A DNA stretch of 64,000 nucleotides from Limnoperna fortunei (lineage: Eukaryota; Mollusca; Bivalvia; Mytilida; Modiolidae). This document shows positions 23,784-35,819 of the stretch, piece after piece. Both the position numbers and the translations under genes were made by a program. Under the pieces are notes generated by a model. That model was given only the letters and a program-made list of their open reading frames with translations, had not been told where the DNA came from and did no database searches. Positions within the stretch are counted from its first letter, which is position 1; the number at the start of each line of letters is the position of its first letter. Location: the NCBI GenBank assembly GCA_944474755.1, contig OX104112.1:93757756-93821755 (forward strand), written 5' to 3'.

Positions 23784-23842
23784 ATTGCCGAACGTCATAT
23801 TGCCGAGTCCAGTTAGCCGATTCCCAAATTGCCGACAGTAAC
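23784..23842. repeat. Four-copy ~15-bp minisatellite (ATTGCCGA core)
   Basis: ATTGCCGA, ATTGCCGA, TTAGCCGA and ATTGCCGA begin at 23784, 23799, 23813 and 23828, a 14-15 bp period. A degenerate fifth copy may precede them. Confidence 0.6.
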
Positions 23843-23859
23843 CCGAAATAACTTCTGTA

Positions 23860-25020
23860 ACATAGACATAAAATGTTTCAAATGCGTTCGTAAAATTATC
23901 ATAACACAGACAAACGTCTAGAATTATTTGGCGGCAAATTGATGTAAGCATCAAAAGTTTTCTTGTATTCCTTTTACTGTGGCTTATGATTTTCTGAGTT
24001 GCATAGATGTTGAGCTTGTAAGTAATGTTATTATCTCCTTCTTAGTTCTTCGTCACCAACTAAAATGGGAGATGTCTTCCTTTTCTGTTTTAGTTTCAAC
24101 AATCTTCCACAATGTGTTGTGAACTAACTGCTTAGATCATCATTCGCAAGAACCGTAGCCACATATTTATTAACAAGAACAAGAACCGTTTGCACATTTC
24201 CATTCAAACATGTCAATATGCTTTGCATTTTCCTGCATGGTTAACTTTAACGTCTCCTTTTTTGACGTCTTTCTTCACACGTTATAATTTTTTTAATCAC
24301 CGACGAACTGGTGCATTGGAAATATAAAATAGATTGTCATTAAATGGTAACAATGGACAATATAATTTTTGTCAGAAGCTTGATTCCTCTAACTGGATCA
24401 TAACAGGAACCTATAAATAGAAAATTAGATAGTTGTACTAGTCCAGTGAGTTAAAATCAAAGCCACTTTGTATGGTTTTCTTTTATGTTTACGGCTTGCA
24501 CCAATTAAACAATTTATATTATGACACAGGTGGCAACCAAATTAAAAGAGAATATAGTTTGTAATAAATATTTATGCAAATGTTGAAAGTGTGTTATACA
24601 TTATTTACAATTTTATCAAGTACAAAAAATGTTCCAATGTTTCATATATCATAGAAAATGCAATAATTCCGAATAGAGATGTAATTATCAGCGCCAAAAT
24701 AAATAGCATCTGAAAAGGGGAAAAAAATAACATACATTCCATTACAAGCACCGTTAACAAGTTAAAAGTTAGTCTTACTGCAGGCAGGGTATGCTAAACT
24801 TTCTTGTAAAATAGAAGCTAAAAATACGTAACAGGATGGAGATGTCCTCGTGTAAAAAAAAGCGTTTTCGAAACGGGGTAACAAAAGTATGTTTATTCAT
24901 CGTGTTATGACCTATATCTTCTGAGGTTTTTTAAAGAGTATTCTATAAAAATGTGACAGAAATGGGAAAACTGCTTTCATAATAAAGACGTAGATCAACA
25001 ACATTTATAGGGACTGTTTA
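23860..25020. other. Intergenic, no gene recognised
   Basis: AT-rich sequence without a usable frame, RNA gene or clear repeat on either strand. Confidence 0.5.
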
Positions 25021-25025
25021 AAAAT

Positions 25026-25858
25026 TTGCACCGACTTTCCCGAAAACCTGTAATATTTCATATTTCATGTTATCTTATCCAAATGTACTTGGAGATTCAC
25101 AACAAAAATAATATATGCTGGAATGCGACAGAAATACGAGTTGATTGGTCTATAGATTTTAAATGTATAAAGTCATATCAAAAGGTAGTTATACTTACAG
25201 ATTCACTGAGTTCCATCCAATCAATTGATAATAACCAATCAAGTAGACCGGATATTTTAGAGGCTATTCAAATGCTAGCATTTAAAATAAGAATAAACAA
25301 ATCGAATTAATAATATAATGGATACCAGCCCACGTATGTATCCTAGGTAATGAATTATCGGATAAACTTGCAAAAACAGCTTTAAAACAAGAAAACATAA
25401 TATAAACATAGCCTATAGTACATCGGAATTCTACGCGATCGTCAAAAATATATTTAAAAAGAAATGGCAAGAAATTTGGGACACACATCGAAATTCATGG
25501 TACTACCGGCTTAATCCATCAGCTAATTGAAAGCCATTTTTCTATATAGAAACCATGCAAAAACTTTAACTAGGCTCAGACTTGGCACCACCCTTCTACG
25601 GGTCAAATGGGGCCACACATCAAAAATATATCGCCACTTTGCAGTGTATGCAACACCAAAGAAGACATTGAACATGTCATTCTGCACTGTGTAGCCCATA
25701 ACAACGCCAAAATAAAACTTAACACAGCGCTTACAAAATTTAACATCAATACCATCGATATCAAGATCTTGTTAGACCCTCCTAAAAAATTTAAAAACCA
25801 AGTCTATAAAGAACTAGTCGATTTTATTACGAAAATTGACTATCACAAATGTTTATAA
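25026..25858 (+). pseudogene. Decayed retrotransposon RNase H domain plus C-terminal Cys/His motif
   Basis: Three frames must be joined to follow the domain. Frame one (25026-25310) has ATEIRV and VVILTDSLSSIQSI, matching the RNase H strands that bear the catalytic Glu and Asp. Frame two (from 25319) has WIPAHVCILGNELSDKLAK, the signature around the last catalytic Asp, entered after a stop. Frame three (from about 25565 and 25607) has TRLRLG, then PLCSVC…DIEHVILHC, a zinc-knuckle-like C-x2-C…H-x4-C motif, and ends at 25858. This order (RNase H, then Cys/His) is typical of I/Jockey-type non-LTR elements. Frameshifts and stops make it a relic. The reverse transcriptase is missing, so it is 5'-truncated. 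Confidence 0.75.
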
Positions 25859-26710
25859 CTATCTCTTTCGTTTCTTGTATACACCACTTAGCTAGGTGTC
25901 TTCTGCGACGGTCGCGCCCTACAACCATCTAATAAATAGATGGTTAAATCCTCGGTACAGTAAGCCAAGAGCTTCGTCTTGGGCGGCCCCGACTGACATA
26001 GGTAATTCCAAAATAACCAACCCCTATAACTTATTAACAAACCTACTCCTCAGTAAGGTAAGCCAAGAGCTTCGTCTCGGGCACCCTATGAGGAACACGC
26101 GTAACAACGGCAATAATAATCACGAAAAAGTTAAAATTGCACCTAAGCAGGATATGCCAAGAGCATTGTCTCGGGCAGGTGCCTACTTCCGATTACAAAT
26201 TGAAGTCAAATCCTCGGTAAGCCAAGAGCTTTGTCTCGGGCTGTTACTGAGGGACATAGGAAATTCATAAAAACCCAATCCCTATAACATGTAACAACGC
26301 AACTCCCAATAAGGTAAGCCAAGAGCTCGTCTCGGGCACCTTATGATTAACACGCGCAATAACGGCAAAAATTGAATATTTAAAAAAATATATTTAACCT
26401 AAGGAGGGTATGCCAAGAGCATTGTCTCGGGTGGTTCCCTACTTCGGAATACAAATAAAAGTCATCGGTAGAGTAAGCCAAGAGCCTCGTCTCGGGCACC
26501 TACTGATGATTACGCGTAATAACGACAATAATCATAATAATAATAATAACAATAATAATACAAAGTAGGGCATGCCAAGAGCTACGTCTCGGACGGGTCC
26601 CTACTTCTGAGCAATAATCCCTGTAAATGTTTATAGCAATATTGTATATATTTAAACAAAAAAAAACAACAACAAAAAAAAAACAAAAACAAAACAAAAC
26701 AAAAAAAAAA
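25859..26710 (+). mobile_element. 3' UTR and A-rich tail of the RNase H retroelement, with hairpin repeats
   Basis: The sequence runs without a boundary from the end of the reading frame to an A-rich tract (26655-26710, AAAC and AACAAC interruptions), which I take as the element's 3' tail. Between them lie eight copies of a 20-21 nt hairpin motif (separate entry) and an AAT-rich stretch at 26527-26561. A 124-codon frame across this segment (25896-26270) is simply the repeat read through. Confidence 0.55.
25964..26594. repeat. Eight regularly spaced hairpin motifs (GCCAAGAGC-n-GTCTCGGGC)
   Basis: Copies at 25964-25984, 26062-26082, 26156-26176, 26221-26241, 26318-26337, 26412-26432, 26477-26497 and 26574-26594. 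Start-to-start distances are 98, 94, 65, 97, 94, 65 and 97 bp, a nested pattern with three motifs per ~256-bp unit. Each can fold as GCC/GGC and GAG/CTC stems around an AA bulge and a 6-nt loop (CTTCGT and variants). Sequence between motifs is also partly repeated (GACATAGG, CCCTATAAC, ACGCGTAA). TAAGCC and TATGCC versions alternate. Confidence 0.8.
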
Positions 26711-28010
26711 GAATAGAATACTCTAATAGATTTCTTAAAAATAGAAAAAAAACATGTATATCATTCTTATCTTATAATTTACAAAAATATTGTACATAAA
26801 AATACATAGTTAGTGAAAACTAACAACAAATGAAATACAATTCCACATTGAAATGTATATAACTGAGTTACTTTTTTTATTTTCAAATTGGTTCTCTAGC
26901 TGGATGAAGCTTGATAGATTAATCTACTTCCACAAAGTCTCTTCGGATGCAGCATTTCTGACTACTTTTATCATTTCAGTTATAGTTTTTTATGGCCTAT
27001 AAATCCCCAAAAATACAAAAAACTAGGTAAAGAAAAAATTTTCAATAAAAGCCATTAGGCAATAAGTCCGTGCGAGACCGTTGTACGGTAGTCAAGGACG
27101 TTAACTGAATGATCATTTAAAAAAAATAAATTAATGATAATTAAATATTAAATAATATAGTTTCAAAATAGTGCGTTCAATTTAACAATATATGTGGAAG
27201 GGTATCGTCAATCGACTTCAAACTTTATTGAAAAGAATCGACAGTTTTCCAGTTCGAGTTATCACCATTTACAAGTACTCAGGTCTTACCACTTGTTCGC
27301 GATCTTACACTGATTTTAACCAGAAGTTACACGGTGTATCTCATTTATGTAGCTCTGTACATTTGTCGAGTCACGTTTTTGGAACATTTGTTATTGTACC
27401 TGTATCAATTGTAGCGAACAGAAACAAAATTTGTAAATTTTAAATACCATTTAATGTTTATGTAATAACGATTTATTTGAGAACAGATAGACATTTAATA
27501 CAAAGGTCCATTGCCTCTGATTTATATTTCCGTACAATTTATCTCCCTTATCACATAAACATACATATATATATGGATTAAAACATAACATTCCTGTAAC
27601 TTAAAAAAACATTCAATGAAAGATAACTTAGATTACTATGTATATTTTCTGTTATGACAATACAATGTAACAATGACACGGCAATAAACATGCCTCAATC
27701 AACACTAAATAAACCTTTACGTAGAAAATCCACATGCCATCTTAAATTTTTACTTCGCACAATGAGAAGACACAATAATTTATATTCGCAATTTGTTTCT
27801 GTTAATTAATACTCATAAAATTATATCAATAAAAACACGCAAACACGATAATTTAAGGGAAAGCGATCTAATTTTTTAATCACGGAACGTTAGAAACTAA
27901 CAAGATCTCGCGCGACTTTGGTACCCGAACGTTATCCTTGTCATATTATTGATCAATATACTATGTATGTTCAGCGTCTTAAAATATTATTTGTACCAGT
28001 TCAGAAGAAA
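26711..28010. other. Intergenic, no gene recognised
   Basis: AT-rich. An 83-codon frame at 27192-27443 begins in unremarkable sequence and has no domain I know. Confidence 0.5.
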
Positions 28011-28013
28011 GAT

Positions 28014-28146
28014 TAATTGATTGATTGATTGACGTTCATCATGCAGTATTTTAGCAATATTCATGACGAAAATTGTTAGCAAATAGTGTGACACTCTCTC
28101 AACACGTTTATTCACTAGGGTCAGGCTTTCCTGACTATAGCCTGAC
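28014..28146. repeat. (TTGA)n stub and short hairpin, possible old repeat end
   Basis: TTGATTGATTGATTGACG at 28016-28033 precedes CAGTATTTTAGCAATATTC, a string that looks like a dispersed repeat end. A perfect hairpin GTCAGGCT/AGCCTGAC (loop 11) spans 28120-28146. The family is not identified. Confidence 0.3.
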
Positions 28147-31100
28147 ACCATTCTAACGAGTGCCTTCCTTATACGTTAACCGGACGCGCTGAGCAGCTCT
28201 ATGGGTTGGGCCTTGGGAACCCTTTCCATTGCCTAGCCAAACTCGTGGTTTTGTCGGGCTTTTCTTTCATGTTGAGTGGACAGTACAAAATATCATTCTT
28301 GATCATTTCCGACGTTGTACGTATACAACTATCCACTATGGATGAGGACTGCGCGAGTAATAAATGTTTGTTTGTCTCAGTTGACTCATTATTTATATTC
28401 GTCAACAGGAGATGGTAATCTATTTTCTACATACATGTATATACAAATGAAACTCTATGATAGTCGATACAAGTTCTCATTTAGAGCACAAATTCAACGT
28501 GTCATTAAACAACAAACATTCATACATCAAGTCTTCTGAATTATTTTCTAACTTAACGATTCGTATCATAACCATTTTTTAAGGTTGAACATTACATTGT
28601 TTGCTATTATACCCAAGATAAATACCCTGACGTATGCAATTATGATTTTGTTTACCTGACTCAAATGGCATGTTCAAATTTATATTGCGAATATGAGATT
28701 TATTATATTTTTCAACTTGTACAAAGGGATCGCAAGATCGTATTTATATGGATTCTTTCACAGCGCCATCCGAAATATTTTGTATATTTAACATCTAATG
28801 TACTTCTTATAATATTGCATCAATTTTCAATCAATGGTAAACAAACTGTAAATATTTGAAATTGATTTCTAAATACGAAGAAAATTATCTTAAAATCAAT
28901 CATATACAAAATTTTATTGCAAAGATATGAATTTTTATATATAAAAATTCATAAATTTGGAATATAGTCATTATTTTCGTGGCTTTGGTTACATGCACGT
29001 TTTTTATTGGTGTTTGTAAACTGTGGTAACTATTAAAATGAAAGATATAAAATGAATACATTTTTCCGTAGCAATACAGTTTGTCCTCTAAGTAACCATG
29101 GGATTTTATAGGCTTCTTCAGCTTAACTACTAACATGCTAAATGTCCAGTATAATCGTACGGCTTGAGGTAGCATAAGAAATTATTCATAATGGTGTAAC
29201 TTTTATTATTACAATTTAAGAAATATTTCATAAATGCATTAAGCCTTAAACCATCTACATCCTGTGTGATTCTCAAAGCTTTATAGAAGTACAAAAGCAA
29301 TACACAACACGAAACTTAGTACTACAGGAACTAGTCTTACCAATGATTGTCGCCCGAAATGCCTTTGTTATATACGGAAATGTCTTTCACATAAAGGCAT
29401 TTAGCGCATTTTTAAGTCATACTGCCAATCACCTCCTACACAAATGGGTATATAAAGAAGATCTGGATTCTACAGTCCGGACGGAACATTCACCACCCGT
29501 TAATCAGATATTTTGTACCAACATTTCTGTCTCGTGACAGCGGTTAAAGTTGACAATGCGAGAAAAAACGGAACGTGTGAATCCAGAAATGACGAAGAAG
29601 CGAAAGCATGACAGGATAAATCAATGTAGTACAGTTGTAAAAGACTTCAACTGAGTACAACATTAAGTTCATGAATAATATATTAGATGTAATGTATGAA
29701 TGACACAAACAAAATAAATGACATGCAACCTAATTTCAAGACAATAATGCATTCAAGACCAAGTTTCGATGTTAAGATAACTGTCGGGGACCAATAAACC
29801 ATTAGTTGCTACTTAGTAATGACTGTCGGGTAATAAAATAAGTCAAGTGTGATTCGTTGACATTAGTACGTATAATTGACACACTTCAGACTTGTGTTTT
29901 GTAAGGTTAATATCATAATAGTTATCGCGAAGTCAATATTTACATCTCCGCAAACAAATGTTATCCAAACCTCTTCACTTTTTTTATGTCTAATTTATTT
30001 TCTACCTGTCGTCAACGAAACCAATACACAGTTATCATTGTACTGTGCTGATCTATTGTTATCCAATAATTCATTATATAAACCTTAACATTGGATAGTC
30101 TTCAAATTTGTTTTATGTATATATCCTTAAAAACCCAAATTTATTAAGAGTATTATATTTTACATCTATATTCTCATCATTTGAAAGAATACATATTTTT
30201 CACTTTCATTGTGAAATATTCGTCCCTTAAAATAATTTAATTTTTGTTACTGTTGTCAAAAATTTAAAAATACCAAAAATAACGATGCATATGCCGTTTG
30301 ATATACAAGTATATCGTGTAGGTAGCATAGAGCTAAGACTATAAATAAAAGTCTTAAATGTGCTAAAATGGATTTAAATTATTAATGAGTAGTCAGAAAG
30401 CTTTAGTCTGTTTTAACCTCATGCTGCACTTACTGCGAAATAAAACATTGCAGTGTCAGACAAGTATCTCACATATACAGCTATATAATTTATAAGTTAT
30501 TAGAAACTGCATTTCCTAATAGACTGTATAAACTTGTGAACCAATTCTCAATAGATACGCACTTACCGACAATTTCAGCTGCGCGTGACAAATGATATTT
30601 TTACAATTATTCTCACAGCTTTATTTCGAAATATTTTTATTTTGGTTGATAAAACGTATTTGGATGACATATCAAAGTACGAAAATAAGAAGGGGCATTG
30701 ACCTTTATACATACAGTCATCAAATAGAGACCCAATGTATTATATAAACAAACGTCAAAGTTAAAACACAGTACTGATCTATGTTCACTTTGAAATCCTG
30801 GTACCACTGTTCTAATAACCCCATGGAACCCGAAAGTATCGACTATTCTCCGTTACAGCTACCATTTGTCTGATTTGAAATGCATTTTAATTTGAAAAGT
30901 AAAAAATAATGGTTGGATTCCAGTACGCTATTTTTCAGGAGAAAAGAGAAATCATCCAGAGAAAAAGGATTATGTGGTTGTTGCCAGATATCCACCCTTT
31001 AGCAAAATATTCTTTGAGATTTTGAAGGAATAAGTAAACCAGGCTTTATCAGATCCTTCAAAATAATTCAATTTTAACAGCATACTTCCGTTAAAGGACC

Positions 31101-31240
31101 AATACAAACATTTTAAATTTGGCCTGCAGTTAGTTGTACTGTGTCATAGAAAATGTGTTAAGCCATACCAATAGAAGTAATGTAATTGTGTTAAAAATAT
31201 CGTTCCATTCAGTGCTGTTCGTCGAATAGTTTAAAAATTG
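28147..31240. other. Intergenic, no gene recognised
   Basis: Overlapping 60-90 codon frames on both strands at 28199-28539 and 28900-29175 have no motif, no supporting splice sites and mutually exclusive reading. Otherwise AT-rich with no clear repeat. Confidence 0.5.
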
Positions 31241-31250
31241 TTGTTCTTTC

Positions 31251-31312
31251 GGAAAACCCCGACCTTCATTAGGAAAACTGGCAATCCTTGTCAAATAAGA
31301 TTGTAGTCGAGG
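31251..31312 (-). repeat. SINE body fragment
   Basis: GGAAAACCCCGACCTTCATT…AGGAAAACTGGCAAT…GTCGAG aligns with the central part of the SINE at 23465-23726, same orientation. Head and tail are lost. Confidence 0.6.
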
Positions 31313-31319
31313 CCCCGTT

Positions 31320-32840
31320 GTCCTCTCGGAAACTTTTGTGAAATTATCGTGACATAGGCCGTTTCCCGTGAATCATTCTACAAAGCTGCCCAGTGTGTTC
31401 CTTACTGGCAGATATGAGAGGTTCAGTTATCATATTGTAATAAGGAAAGCCAAGATAGATTGCAAAGTGTTTTAAAAATGCCACGCTCAAAGATACATTC
31501 GATTTATTGTATAACAATGCAATGAGCGTTTTACACATAAATAGTCATGAAACCATACATAATGTAGTATAATAATTCATAAGCTGAAATATAAAGAACG
31601 ATTGTGATTTTGTTCTGTTTTAAGACAACGCACAAGAATTATTGTGTACAAATTCCTTTTCCATTACTGTGAATATGACTTATTTAATCTGCTACTTCGG
31701 GTATTCGTACTTTTCATGTCGGACACTTGAAGTCTTAAAATCAACACCCTCTAGGTAAGCAAAAATGCAAACAGATTAATTTCATGTCAATTTAAAGCTG
31801 TAATCGATCTTTTCAAGTTACTTTAAATAGAAAGTAGGAAAACACGAACCTTAATTAAAATGCAGGTAATGTTCTGCACATAATATAAATTTTAAAATAT
31901 TTATGATCGAAATAACGAATTTGATGATAACATGCAGTCGACCTATTTCATATTTTGTAACCTTATCCCATTTGCTACTTCTTATGTATTAAATGACAAA
32001 AATTCATTGCTAAAGGCTGCACTTTATTATGAAATTACAAGTAAATGACCACTAAATTTGTGTGTACCAGAGCAAAATCTAACGGAAGACATATATCAGC
32101 TTTGGTCGAGCAGAAAATTATTATGTTGTTCGTTTTTTTGTCTTTTTTGAAGTAGGCATGCAGGCTTACTCTAATATACAAAACAAAATGTGCTTTCAAG
32201 AAAAAAAAGTAGTCAGCTGCACAATTTTACGAACCGTCGATGTTTTTAAATAGCAAGATGTGCTAATATGGAAAGCTTTTATTTTCCACAAATTCTACAG
32301 AATATTTGTCGTATATTTATGATTAAATTTACATTGAACTTGTCTAACGCCAAATGAATCTATTTATGCACGTAATGAGCACTTTAGAAAGAATCATGCA
32401 AGATACCAGTAAAAAATCGTCGCCGTTAGTAACAGTGTAAAGTCTGTTGGAAATGTTTCCGCGATGTTACATAATCCCTTTTATTAATGGAAATCTGTTT
32501 ATATATATTCTCAAAAGACGCCAACTCGTCGTCGCAATTTCGAAAAACTGCTGTATGGTCTACACACGATATTGAAAATTGGACTGTGTGCTTGAAAGAT
32601 GAATGTTTTTCCACATAATCTTCAACAATAATGGGCGATCATTGGTCTGCTCTAGTCTTCAACACAATGAATTGCAATCTTCAAATAGAATTTTTCCATT
32701 TGTATTATTTCAGAAGTGATTAACCAGGAATAGCACTAAAGTAACTACATAAATTACGAACCGTTGCGAAACGAACGATATAAACTATGGTTTTTGTTAT
32801 TAGTTTTGCATATTATACCTAAATATAAACAAAATTATAC
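31320..32840. other. Intergenic, no gene recognised
   Basis: AT-rich; two ~62-codon minus frames (31344-31538, 32426-32614) are unremarkable. Confidence 0.5.
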
Positions 32841-32845
32841 TAGTA

Positions 32846-33046
32846 CACTCGAATTTCGGCGATGAAAGTGCTTCGTTTTAACGGACGTTAATTTCGTTGA
32901 AACGCATTGTATTTTATTATTGAGGAGTCATTTGGTTAGAGTAATAGATGCACGATATTTTAAAAGTAATTTAGCCTTGGGTTCATTGTTTACATTGCTG
33001 AATGAAGGAAAATCGCCGAAATTCGGGTATGGACGAAATCCGAGTG
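32846..33046. mobile_element. MITE-like element with inverted ends
   Basis: ACTCGAATTTCGGCGAT (32847-32863) is inverted at 33012-33028 with one mismatch (17 bp). A second, outer inverted match CACTCGAATTTCG versus CGAAATCCGAGTG ends at 33046. The right side therefore carries two successive inverted copies of the left end. No frame lies inside and no target duplication could be assigned. Confidence 0.5.
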
Positions 33047-33550
33047 TGTGGCCATAGCAAAAGAAATGATTAAAAACATTTAAAAAAGCTCAAGACAATA
33101 TCAGCCATTTTGGTCATAAAATAGTAGACTATGTATCACACATTGATGTTAAGCTATACTTGTATAATATTTGTTATTATTTCCATGACATTTAAATTAT
33201 TTACCTTGACCTATTCATATACCACCATTCTGTCCAAAATATCCCGATTTTTTCTAGTTATAACTTGTTATTTAAAAATAAACTAGAATTAACCTTAAAG
33301 ACCGTTATTGTTTTCTTACTCAAACAAGTTTATATTATTTGTTGACTTTGAAACGCATTTGTAGAAAATTCCATTTTTAGGATTTTTAAAAAAATTAGTT
33401 TTAGCAGTTTGTATTCTCTTCACTGTATAGTGCATTAGAAAACTGTAGTTTTACGTGCTTCATAGTTTTATTACCATATGACAAATGTATTTTATTCTAC
33501 GTGTTTTGAGCTACCTTTATATATCTGATTACTCTTTTAAAACATTTATT

Positions 33551-34040
33551 CTAATATGACGTGCTTTTAAGGCTTTGAGACCACAACTGTGGTAAAAAAA
33601 TGATTTATCTATGAGCAACACGCGCTGAGAAGGGCGTGTTTTAAATGGCTGTTCCAATTACAAAACTGTAACTCCCACCGGAAAGCTATTGCATATGACG
33701 TATAAATCTTATAAATAGCGACACGCGCTATAATTATCCGTTGCAATATATTGTGTGATACATTGACGGAACAGCCAGTTTATGGTGAATTATTTCTTAA
33801 TTCTAATATGACGTGCTTTAAAGGCTTTGAGACCACAATTGTGGTAAAAAATAATTTATCTATGAGCAACACTCGCTGAGAAGGACGTGTTTAAAATGGA
33901 TGTTCCAATTACAAAACTGTAACTCCCACCTTAAAGCTATTGCATATGACGTATAAATATTATAAATAGCGACACGCGCTATAATTATCCGTTGCAATAT
34001 ATTGTGAGTTACATTGACGGAACAGCCAGTTTATGGCGGA
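33551..34040. repeat. 252-bp tandem duplication, two diverged copies
   Basis: Copy 1 starts at 33551 and copy 2 at 33803, both with CTAATATGACGTGCTTT and ending near CAGCCAGTTTATGG. Each holds internal inverted matches: TGGCTGTTCC (33646) versus GGAACAGCCA (33768) in copy 1, and AACACGC/GCGTGTT. TGAATTATTTCTTAA after copy 1 is also the right end of the inverted repeat at 34102-34259, so both probably belong to one composite element. Not coding. Confidence 0.75.
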
Positions 34041-34101
34041 AATTATGTGTTCTATAGGTACGAAAATATTATAAATGTACTCTAATTGTCTTATTAGAAT
34101 A

Positions 34102-34259
34102 GAAATAATTCACAGAGGCTGTGATTTATCATTGTTTTACCACGGGATGACCATTTATGTCGTTATTTTATCTATCGCACGCTCGGGATAAAATAATACG
34201 ACATAAATGGTCACCCCGTGGTAAAACAATGATAAACCACAGCCTCCGTGAATTATTTC
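34102..34259. repeat. Long inverted repeat, ~71-bp arms (foldback element)
   Basis: GAAATAATTCAC…TTACCACGGG…GTTATTTTATC is followed after a ~14-nt loop (CTATCGCACGCTCGG) by its near-exact reverse complement. Mismatches are few (CACGGGATGACC versus GGTCACCCCGTG, and CACAGAGG versus CCTCCGTG). Such an arm could form a ~70-bp hairpin as DNA or RNA. Confidence 0.85.
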
Positions 34260-34565
34260 TTAAATATAGAGTCATTACAACAGTTATAATATACTGGGGA
34301 TTTGATTCAGTACCGAAAAATGTATAAATTTGTTAAACGTGTCCCGTTTTCATCCAAAACGCAGGAAACGTTATGCTAAAGGTCATCTACATGTAGGCTT
34401 TCAGAGATTCAGTCTAAATTAATGCTGAACTTGCATTATTTAGAAAAATTTATTTTGGAGTTGACAATACCAACATTGTCAGTATAATGCCTTCTATTGT
34501 TTAGTGGAAAGTTGGGGGAGGGTTTAAACTAGGGTATACGATAATATAATTTTTGTTATGTTTTA

Positions 34566-34776
34566 TTTGTTTGTTTGAATGGAGTTTTAATCCACTTTCA
34601 ACTTTTTCAGTTTTTATTGGGGGAGGAAGCCGTAGAAAACCTATGTGTACGTTAAGATTGGAGTAGAGCACCCCTCGTCCGTAGTGAGACTTGAGCCCGC
34701 TACCTCAGTGTTGACTTGTACGTGATTAGTAGAAGATGACTAACTGCCTTAACAACTCAGCCACCAAGCCATCCCC
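34566..34776 (-). mobile_element. SINE copy, diverged
   Basis: The TTTGTTTG tail, GGGGGAGGAAGCCG body and right-hand head (CTCAGCCACCAAGCC on the plus strand) match the SINE at 23465-23726 with several internal losses. Confidence 0.65.
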
Positions 34777-34789
34777 GGTGATATTGACA

Positions 34790-35640
34790 AGAAAGCCAGC
34801 TAATTAATGTTGACGTGGGTCACATTTTAAACTCGTAATCCCAGTGTTAACTGTATGTTGATCAACAGTTATTATGCTCTTTGTAATTGAAGTTAAATAG
34901 CACATTTTTGTAAGGTATAAATAATGTTAAAAATGAATAAAATGGCGTTAAAAATATTTAAATAAACAAACAAGCATAAAAAATAATTTCTAACTTTGCT
35001 ATGCAAACCTAAAAATAGATCAATTAAGCAATATAAGTTATAATTTCACTACAAGGTTGGAATATTAAAATAAAAACCGTTATAATATTGGAGTGAGAAA
35101 AAGGTTTATGTGACCATAAATAACCTTATATTTCAAATTCGCTGACACGGTATGTTTAAATTGTCAAATTTCAATAGGTAAAACATTTGTCAAATGATCT
35201 CCTACATTTCTTTTTATTGAAGAATATTTAAATTCATCATATTTCGTATGATAAAAACAGATAAATAATAGTAATAATAGTACCTACGGATTACTTAGAT
35301 ATTAATAAATAATTAGTACTTGACCTAGCAATTGTTAAATTTTGGTAGTTATTCATCAACTATGTTTAAATAAACAAATTTAACTTTCAGTACACTATGT
35401 GGCATTTCTTCACCCCTCTAGCAAGTAATTAAGTCCATGTGTAGAACACTTAAATCCCTGTGTACTATTAAATACCATAACTACATCACGTACATTCTAA
35501 TATTTAAATGAAATAAATATTTGCAAAAAACTTTTGTGTAAAAAATCAAGATGCCAATTATTTTTTAATGTTAAATTCAAATAAAACTGATTATTTTTTG
35601 CAAAATCATAATTGTATATTATTATACAGGCAACATTTTG
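34790..35640. other. Intergenic, no gene recognised
   Basis: Very AT-rich; no frame or repeat structure of note. Confidence 0.5.
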
Positions 35641-35652
35641 AGACACCTTCAA

Positions 35653-35818
35653 GGGCTCGGTGGCCGAATGCTTAAGTAGTCAACTTTTACTTTACAAAAT
35701 TGCAAATTAACATGATAAATGTCGAGATTTTCCAAGGGGTACTCCGACTTCCACCTCTAATAAGAACTGGACTTCATGATATACAGCTAAACTTGCTGGA
35801 TATGACCTTAACCCATTG
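35653..35818 (+). mobile_element. SINE copy, diverged, plus orientation
   Basis: Starts GGGCTCGGTGGCCGAATG (tRNA-like head) and later has GGGGTACTCCGACTTCCACC and ACTGGACTTCATGATATACAGC. The middle is shortened and the tail is not recognisable. Confidence 0.6.
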
Positions 35819-35819
35819 A

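Noticed and set aside
25896..26270. 124-codon frame downstream of the RNase H relic
   Set aside because: Its repeating SQELRLG/SRAG peptides are the hairpin repeat read in frame, with no domain.
28199..28418. Overlapping frames on both strands
   Set aside because: Mutually exclusive, no motif, no splice sites; likely chance in locally GC-richer DNA.
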